Part shown: one piece after another, positions 56,503-64,000 of the stretch | Layout: every line of letters begins with the position of its first letter | Numbering within the stretch: position 1 is the stretch's first letter | Position numbers and translations under genes: made by a program | Notes under the pieces: model-generated | Databases searched by the model: none | The model's input: only the letters and a program-made list of their open reading frames with translations | Told to the model about the DNA's origin: nothing | Source: Harmonia axyridis | Taxonomy: Eukaryota > Arthropoda > Insecta > Coleoptera > Coccinellidae | NCBI RefSeq assembly: GCF_914767665.1 | Contig: NC_059507.1 | Location: 15,314,001-15,378,000, forward strand | DNA length: 64,000 bases | Direction: 5' to 3'

Positions 56503-57528
56503 TATATTACACTGCATTACAACCTATTTCTAATAAATTTATTTGAATACCTAAGTAAAATGTTTTAGTTTCCTTCAACGCGAATTGTGCCATATTTGGA
56601 ACATGTCATTATATCAACTGTTTTCGCAGAAAATTTGAGGCGAGAATTTCTTAGACAGTTTTTATGGATAAACACGTACCCTATACACAACATATAAAAA
56701 AAATTCGAAGAAAAATGGCCCGGTTATGGGGACTAACTGCATAATATCACCTGTAGTATCTACAAGATACATCTTTCCATTATCCTTATCTCGATATTTA
56801 TCAGATCATCGTTTCCGTTCGCGAGAAATTAATTTACTCGTCCAATACCAGAATAAAATACCTCTCGCTTATATTCATCGTCAATTATAGCTGTTTTTCG
56901 GCACAGCCTCGCTGCAAATCTTCGGCGACACCGGCCAGATAAGGCCTTCCTCTCTTTAATGTCAATCTCTTAGAGGCATAACTGATACGGGCAATCTTTA
57001 CGTGTAACACAGCAATCGTTACACCGCGACCAGCATCCAATTAAATTTTGCATATCTTAGTCGTGTTATTCGAGGCGCTGTTGATTCAGATACACACTAA
57101 CGGTAGCCTAACCAAAAATCCTTTTAAAATTTCCGCTCGCAGATTACAACATACCGTAAATTTTCGGAAAGCAGTTCCTGAAACTTTCATTAAAACCACC
57201 TTGTCGCTTATGAACTGGTCTCAGATAGGTATCTCTTCATTTAGCGCAACTAGGATGTGTATGTTGATGATTTAATTGAGCGTTTTTTGGTTTTTTTTTT
57301 GGTGCTGCCTTTTTGTTTTTCTTTGGTTTTTTTGTTAATAGGGAAAATTAATTTTGGCTTATTTCCAATAATCTTATGATAAATATCAGTCCGTCTTCAG
57401 AGCTTCTGTCCGGAACTATAAGGCATATTTGCATTATTAAATTTAATAATAATTTATTCATCCTCTGAGACAAATAAATGTATAGGATGAGTCATACAGA
57501 TTAAAAGGAAAATATTAATCACCTAATA
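56503..57528. other. No recognised feature
   Basis: Short frames only; 56890-57030 is less AT-rich. Confidence 0.35.
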
Positions 57529-58466
57529 AAGTGTGTTTTTTAAGAGCTATAGAACTTTAAATTGCAATAAAACAACGATGGATTATTCGATTGACATGAA
57601 TTTTATTTATCCGCAAGATAATCTTGTGGTATAACATTTTGATTTTGATTTCTGGCATATGACCGCCACGGCTGGCTCGGATGTAGTCCAATCTCGACAT
57701 CCAATTTTCGATGACTTTTTCCAACATTTGTGGCCGTATATCGGCAATAACACGGCGAATGTTGTCTTCCAAATGGTCAAGGGTTTGTGGCTCATCCGCA
57801 TAGACCAATGACTTCACATAGCCCCACAGAAAGTAGTCTAGCGGTGTTAAATCACAAGATCTTGGAGGCCAATTCACAGGTCCAAAACGTGAAATTAGGC
57901 TGTCACCAAACGTGTCTTTCAATAAATCGATTGTGACACGAGCTGTGTGACATGTTACGCCGTCTTGTTGGAACCACAGCTCCTGAACATCATGGTTATT
58001 CAATTCAGGAATGAAAAAGTTAGTAATCATGGCTCTATACCGATCACTATTGACTGTAACGTTCTGGCCATCATCGTTTTTGAAAAAGTACGGACCAATG
58101 ATTCCACCAGCCCATAAAGCGCACCAAACAGTCAGTTTTTCTGGATGTAACGGTGTTTCGACATACACTTGAGGATTATCTTCACTCCAAATTCGGCAGT
58201 TTTGTTTGTTGACGTAGCCATTCAACCAGAAGTGCCCTTCATCGCTAAACAAAATAAAATGGACGTAGTGCGCGATACGTATTCCGCACAGAACCATTAT
58301 TTTCGAAATAAAATTGCACTATTTGCAAGCGTTGTTCAGGCGTGAGTCTACTGATGATGAATTGCCAAACCAAACTGAGAAAAATCACTCGACAGCTGTT
58401 AAATCAGTCGCCATCTTGAACAATAATGCCAACTTAAAGTTATATACCTCGAAAAAAAACACCCGT
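57529..58466 (-). mobile_element. Deleted rosa-type (DD41D) element, copy 3
   Basis: 938 bp, TA-flanked (57527-57528 and 58467-58468), with inverted ends AAGTGTGTTTTTTAAGAGC and the complement of ACGGGTGTTTTTTTTCGAGG. Best preserved of the three copies, with the same internal deletion after NGSVRNTYRALR. Confidence 0.85.
57557..58297 (-). pseudogene. Open C-terminal part of a rosa-type transposase
   Basis: A 246-codon frame that keeps the whole catalytic domain. It has FSDEGHFWLNGYVNKQNCR (D19 of this frame), WFQQDGVTCHTAR (D112) and WPPRSCDLTPLDYFLWGY (D154). There are 41 residues between the last two aspartates, the DD41D spacing reported for the rosa group of mariner-like elements. The terminal block is GGHMPEIKIKM, and the last 25 residues read on past the usual end. 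The DNA-binding domain is out of frame upstream because of the shared deletion, so the product, if made, would lack terminal-repeat binding. Confidence 0.8.
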
Positions 58467-58526
58467 TACTATAAAATCATTGAGGTAATCGTATACTGTA
58501 TAATAACTTCTAAAGATAGCTCTGAA

Positions 58527-58965
58527 GAAATTAGGATCCGAGTGGAAAAGGCTAGAGCCACATTTACTGAAATGAAAATGGAATGGAAGCGTGGACATTG
58601 AAGAAGATCGATACCAGAAGGATAAAAGCATATGAGATGTGGATGTACCTTAGAATACTAAGAGTATCATGGACAGAAAGAGTAATGAATGTGGAGATTT
58701 TGCGAAGAATGCAGAAAGAGAAAGAATTGGTACTGCAAACTGCAAAACCTGTGACATATTATGAGACGAGATAGAAACCACGTGCTACAGCTTATTGTCC
58801 AGGGAAAGATGATGGACAAAAGATCAATGGAAAGAAGAAGGAACTTATGGTTGAAGAGAGAATGGTACAATTGCAACAACTGCCAATTGTTTAGATCTGC
58901 AGTATGGAAAATAAGTATGGCTTTGATGATAGCCAAACTTCGGAACGAAGACGGCACCTGAAGAA
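58527..58965 (+). pseudogene. C-terminal fragment of an RTE-like LINE
   Basis: In three consecutive frames: RIRVEKARATFTEMK, then EAWTLKKIDTRRIKAYEMWM and YLRILRVSWTERVMNVEILR, then LIVQGKMMDKRSMERRRNLW and KISMALMIAKLRNEDGT. This order of blocks is that of the region after the reverse transcriptase in RTE-type insect elements. Two frameshifts and a small deletion break it. Confidence 0.7.
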
Positions 58966-59966
58966 GAACTTCTACTCAATATTGGCATTATTGGCACCTA
59001 CAGTCAGGAACTTTTGGGCGCTCTTCATTTATGTGTCGATTGCGCACTTGAAAACCACAGTAGTGTATACGTGGTCTCCGAGGGCGACATTGGCGCATGA
59101 ATCATCTAGTGCTTACAAATTACTGATTCAGCATTTCTTAATGTTTCCAGTATTCTTCTCGAAGTTGCTATAGTTCTGATTGAATGATCTATATCGGATA
59201 GGCAATTTTGAAATAAAAATAAAAACAAAATTTTGAACGACCATACTGACAGTGGCACTCGAGGGCCAAACCTACTCTGAAAAGTTCTAGATCTTTTGTT
59301 TGGGTGTTTTAAGGGCCGGATAGCCACCCGGTCAGACAGAGATACTACTGATACTGATACTGATACTGATACTGATTCTACCACTGATTCTCCCTCAGAG
59401 GGTCAAACCTTATCGGGCAGGGTCTGCTCGGTTCAAAATTAAAAAAATACATTCTGGTCAAATGATGAGCGATAAAAACCCTCAAAAAACAAGAAATCAA
59501 GTATGAAAAAATTCATTTCTGCAAAAATTATCTATAAAGAATTACCAAATTCAAATTGACGCAATTGTACTCAACACTTAATGTACTTAATGAAACTGTA
59601 GGTTGAACGACGAACTTAAAGAAACGAAGAGCTTTTGTTTCAGTCACCTAATCAAGTTGGCCGTTTCCAGTCTCAACCGTTGTACTTTACGACAATAGTT
59701 AATAACTTAAGTCGATGAATCATAAGACCGAAATCACTTTTTAAGTGAGCATAATCAAAATTCAGGTGGAATGGGCACGGTCGCGATGTTCAGATAACTA
59801 GTTTTATTATTGTTGTTAATATCACCATTGTTGGCTGCTTCTGCATTGTGTGGTCGGTGGCATAAAACACTTTCTTCATTGTTGTTACGTTACCGGACCC
59901 CGCTGCGTATTGGGCCACCTACAACAGAATTATGTATATGGTTTCCGAATAACATAATGCAGCGCT
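58966..59966. other. No recognised gene
   Basis: Contains a microsatellite at 59341 and otherwise short frames. 59750-59960 is less AT-rich. Confidence 0.35.
59341..59377 (+). repeat. (ACTGAT)n microsatellite
   Basis: About five hexamers ACTGAT in a row. Confidence 0.9.
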
Positions 59967-61370
59967 AGCGAGGGCGTTTTGTCAACTGGACCCACGAGAG
60001 AATCTGTTTATACCGTTTTGATATTATTGTCGTATATCGATATGGAAAAAGAACAAATTGATTTAGTTGTAGGCGAATTTTCTAGAATAAGATTACATCG
60101 ACGGTTTTGTTGATGAGGATGGGCGCCCACTGAGCTGGTCGATGTGTAATTTTCCTTGTATATAGTGTGTATATATATGATTTATATGGATTTCTTGTGA
60201 ATTTATTGGGATTTACGCTATACTGGAAATTTTTAATTGAAATATACCTAATTATCCTTTTAACTTCTGTCGAGATGAGGTTATGGTTTGTTTGATGTGA
60301 TGCAATAGAGTTTTGGGATTTTTGTGATGAATATTTGGAAATATATTCGATAGATTCGGTCCTAAGAGGAAAAATTTTATTCTTAATTGATAAAAACAAT
60401 ATCTTTCACTTTTTTTTCTAAATGCCGCGGTACAAATTCGAATGGTTACTGTAATTTAGAGATTGCATCATCATAATCATCAGCGGGGGTGTTTTGTCAA
60501 CTGGACTCACGAGAGAATCTGTTCATTCCGTTTTGATATTATTGCCCTATTTCGATATGGGAAAAGAACGAATTGATTTAATTGTAGGCGAATTCCTAGA
60601 ATAATATTACATCGACGGTTTTGTTGATGAGGATGGACGCCCACTGAGCTGGTCGATGTGTAATTTTCCTTGTATATATTGTGTATATATATGATTTATA
60701 TGGATTTCTTGAGAATTTATTAGGATTTACGCTATACTGGAAATTTTTGATTGAAATATACCTAATTATCGTTTTAGCTTTTGTCGAGATAAGGTTATGG
60801 TTTGTTTGATGTGATGCAATAGATTTTTGGGATTTTTGTGATGAATATTTGAAAATATATTCGATAGATTCGGTTCTCAGAGGATGAATTTCCTTTTAAA
60901 TTGATAAAAACAATATCTTCCACTTTTCTCCTTCATGTCCGTGGTACAAATTCGAATGGTTACTGTGATTTAGGGACTGCATCATCATAATCATCAGCGA
61001 GAGTGTTTTGTCAACAGGACCCATAAAAGAACCTGTTTATCCTGTTTTGATATTATTGCCTTATATCGATATGGGAAAAGAAAAAAACTGATTTAGTTGT
61101 AGGCGAATTTTCTAGAATCATATTACATCGACGGTTTTGTTAATGAGGATGGACGCCCACTGAGCTGGTCGAGGTGCAATTTTCCCTGTATTTAGTGATT
61201 TTTATGATTTGATGAGATTTCTTGAAAATTTATTGGGTTTTACGCTTTACTGGAAATTTTTAATTGAAATATATCCAATTGGTGTTTCAGGTTTTGTCGA
61301 GGTAAGCTTGTGTTCGTTTGATGTGATGCAATGCTAGAATTGAATTATTTGTGATGTATATAAATCTGAT
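59967..61370 (+). repeat. 515-bp tandem repeat, 2.7 units
   Basis: Units start at 59967, 60482 and 60996 (GTGTTTTGTCAAC and GCGTTTTGTCAAC as anchors). They share TTACATCGACGGTTTTGTT, GGGCGCCCACTGAGCTGGTC or its GGACGCCC variant, and GATTTACGCTATACTGG. They are perhaps 85-93% alike by eye, so older than the 571-bp array. The third is cut or lost in divergence near 61370. No ribozyme core was found. Confidence 0.8.
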
Positions 61371-62488
61371 AAAAAGAAATCCATTATTTTCACATGAAAA
61401 ACAAGGCTTAAAATTACCATAGTTTGAATGATTTAGGTCAAATATGCATCGTTCGGTATGAAATTGAATCTTAAGGTTCGAGATACATCCGATTGAAATT
61501 GTCATGGAATGTTAATAGTAGTATTTAGAGTTCCCAAGCAACAAAAGTCACACTAAAATTCATGATATTTTCTCCGGAGAAAATGAATAAATTTGATGAG
61601 CTATTGCTCCGTTGGGAAACATAAAATTTTGATCAAGGCCTTCTTGCACTAAACTACTTTGCAACTTTTCATTTTTCACTTGGCACTTTCCAAATGAATT
61701 ACGTTGCATAAAAAACATTCAGAATTGAAAAGTGAAAAGTCAATGGTGTAATAAGACCCTGGATTCTACAAATAAGAGTAGCAATTCATATCTTGTCAAT
61801 TCTCTGAACATTTTGTGGCAATTCATCAAAATTTGGATAAATGCGGATCAAATTCCGACTCATTTAATAATAACCCTTCATTCTTATGGCCTACCCAACA
61901 GTTGAATGATTAATTTTTTGCAATCAATCCTTTTATCCGTTTCTCTTGAGTTTCACCGAAATATCGCCTGAAAATCCACGTATTATCCTGCAGCCATTCA
62001 CGAAATTTCTACATTGAGAAATCATCAGGAGATAATCGATCTATGGACCACCAGCGGAAGACGAACAGAGGATATGAGATTATGGTAATGCGAGAAAAGT
62101 ATGCAATGCGTGCTTGCTGATGTTTCGGTCATCCGTCATTTTCTCTCCTTGCTAATATCGATGAATATTCATTGACAGGCAGGATTTTTTAACAACAGCA
62201 TTTCCTGCTTCCATACGAAAATCTTACCCGAAGATTTCTGGAATTGGAAGAATTGATTTCAAGAATAAATTACTTCATGTGATCAGAAATTTCTATTATT
62301 AGGTACCAAAGTACTATGTATATGTATGTACATGCTGGGTGTCCCAACGAAAATTTGACCCCCCAAGAACTCAGAAACGAAGAATTTTCGAAGATGTTAA
62401 AAAAAACAAGTCAACTTCTGTTATGAGGGAGACGAACTTCCATTATTAGTTTGGATGGTGAAATGGACAATGTTTAAGTGCAATAAAC
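61371..62488. other. No recognised gene
   Basis: AT-rich. A small inverted repeat TTCCCAAGCAAC / GTTGGGAA (61532 and 61611) encloses TTTTCTCCGGAGAAAA. At 62334 GCTGGGTGTCCCAACG looks like a transposon end, but I could not pair it. Confidence 0.35.
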
Positions 62489-63131
62489 TTGAATTTTTGC
62501 GTCGATATATGACAATGAATGAAATATGGTTCAATCATTTCACTCCAGGGTCACGATGAACCGAATCCAAAACGCGGAAAAACACAACAGTCAGCGGGCA
62601 AGGTTGTGGCATCAGTATTCTGGGATGCGCAAGGTATAATATCCATTGATTACCACCAAAAGTGCCAGACCATCAACAGCGATTATTATATAGCGTTATT
62701 AGATCGTTTAAAGGATGTAATCGTTGAAAAACGGACCCCATCTGATGAAAAAAAGGTGCTGTTTCATCAAGACAATACGCCGTGTCACAAATCAATGAAA
62801 ACAATGGCAAAATTGCACGAATTGGGCTTCGAATTGCTTCTGCATCCACCGTATTCACCAGATCTGGCCCCCAGCGACTTTTTCCTGTTCTCAGACCTCA
62901 AAGGAATGCTCGCTGGAATGAAATTTAATGCTAATGAGGAAATAATCGCCGAAACTGAGGCCTATTTTGAATCGAAAGACAAATCGTACTACAAAAATGG
63001 TATCGAAAAGTTGGAAGATCGCTATAATCGCTGTATCACCCTCGAAGGCAACTATGTTGAATAATAAAATCGAATTTTGCCAAAAAAATGTGTTTTACTA
63101 TGGTAGACCAGGGACTTGTCAATTGGCCCTT
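62489..63131 (+). pseudogene. 3' half of an irritans-type mariner
   Basis: Begins EFLRRYMTMNEIWFNHFTPG, where the first catalytic aspartate (MDE in the family) is asparagine. A frameshift near 62550 opens a 181-codon frame (62519-63064) reading EPNPKRGKTQQSAGKVVASV, VLFHQDNTPCH (second aspartate), YSPDLAPSDFFLFSDLKG (third, 34 residues on) and ending CITLEGNYVE. It is close to the Himar1 type. The 3' end AGACCAGGGACTTGTCAATT is a variant of the Himar-type terminal repeat. The 5' half and its terminal repeat are gone. Confidence 0.8.
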
Positions 63132-64000
63132 ATATTTTATGACTCATTGCGAAAACTTATGAAGAAAAGGAATGAAAGTCTTAATTATCGATTTTTCAAA
63201 GAACAACAAAGCTTTTTCTCTAATTTCAATGACAACTTTATCCGGCTTTCTTTTCATCAGTCCAAAATGCATCATGATGAAGGCATTATCTCTTTATGAA
63301 TCATAATTTCATATTCCTGAAAGAATCGACAACACTGAAAAAAATCAAAAATGATAAGCTGGCGTTAGTCATTTTCAAATTACGAAAAAAAGAGCATCAT
63401 AATGAAAACGACACATCAAAAAATTCCCCAGAAATCTTCGCAATTATCTGACAAGCGTCAAATAACTCAATTACAAAAAAATACAGTCCACATGCTGATC
63501 ATTTTCCGAAAAAACAAACTGGTAAGTGATAATCTTCTTGATTAATGACCCTGTTGATCTGTGTAACGCCTCAAAATCTAGATATGGTATTTTGTTCCAA
63601 TTTAGCGATACCAGGGAGAAAATTTATGGGGAACATTCAGCACAGTTGTTAAACTAATTAGGGAATTTCCAAGCAGAAAATTCCCGTCCGACACTGTCAT
63701 CTGATCAAATTTGTACGAAATACAAGACCGAGTTAATAGATCTTAATGTGGATAACCAACATGTTAACCATCTTGAAACGTCGCTTAATAAGACATGAAA
63801 TCGTTTCTTTACTATAACGGTCCGTTTTTGAGGCACTGGTAACGATGGAAACCATAGGATGATAATGTATTTTTCGCATATTTGGTTGTCAGTTCGGAAA
63901 TTTGCTATCATTTCGTTTGGCTCAATTTGCTCAACAGGGAGAAGAAACAATTGTGGTAGGTATATTTGGATATACAACTATTGCTATTTCCGAGTTCTTC
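63132..64000. other. No recognised gene
   Basis: Short frames on both strands with no recognised motif. Nothing repeats elsewhere in the window as far as I can see. Confidence 0.35.

Noticed and set aside
55046..56533. Paired frames in the arms of IR-5
   Set aside because: They are mirror images of each other in a palindrome and have no recognised domain.
1..64000. tRNA, rRNA genes and CRISPR arrays
   Set aside because: I looked for tRNA B-box and A-box combinations, conserved rRNA segments and short regularly spaced repeats and found none that I could support.

Overview
The window looks like AT-rich insect nuclear DNA, possibly from a beetle (order uncertain). The grounds are one insect-type bHLH gene, many insect mariner, Tc1-like and non-LTR relics, long introns or intergenic space, and no operon-like packing. 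Only two reading frames look intact: a single-exon bHLH regulator at 32983-33663, best matched to taxi/delilah, and a 345-codon mariner transposase at 44076-45113. Almost everything else that can be identified is mobile or repetitive DNA, much of it nested.

Layout. 1.1-3.9 kb: an insertion made of 4.7 nearly identical 571-bp tandem units. Each complete unit carries a well-formed type I hammerhead ribozyme; the insertion has a 12-bp flanking duplication and starts with an inverted piece of its own unit. 4.3-10.1 kb: a decayed mariner, a deleted DD41D (rosa-type) element, a dispersed coding-like repeat, and a THAP-like non-autonomous transposon. 10.9-14.4 kb: a run of long palindromic TA-flanked elements, two of which share one TA. 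14.4-20.1 kb: a 603/610-bp satellite interrupted by a 1.55-kb near-perfect palindrome. 20.6-26.1 kb: a MITE, dispersed ribozyme-unit copies, a 152-bp tandem repeat, and a mariner relic split by a tandem array of triple-hairpin units. 27-32 kb: another mariner relic and foldback elements. 33 kb: the bHLH gene. 35.7-39.4 kb: eroded ribozyme units, a possible minus-strand first exon, a RNase H-bearing LINE tail, a relic protein family, and a second hammerhead of type III. 41-48 kb: rosa-type relics, the intact mariner inside a THAP-like element, and a Tc1/rosa chimera. 48-64 kb: another ribozyme unit, LINE tails, palindromes, a third rosa-type copy, a 515-bp satellite and an irritans-type mariner relic.

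The most interesting system is the ribozyme-bearing 571-bp array with its dispersed relatives. It has the architecture of a metazoan retrozyme or Penelope-associated terminal repeat: self-cleavage would give 571-nt monomers able to circularise. A different hammerhead fold (closed stem I, type III) lies at 39.4 kb. Elements nested in other elements give a relative chronology: the THAP-like element is older than the two mariner lineages inside it, and the intact mariner can be matched to an unoccupied site in a sister copy at 10 kb. All structural claims come from reading the sequence by eye; no folding, alignment or database search was run.
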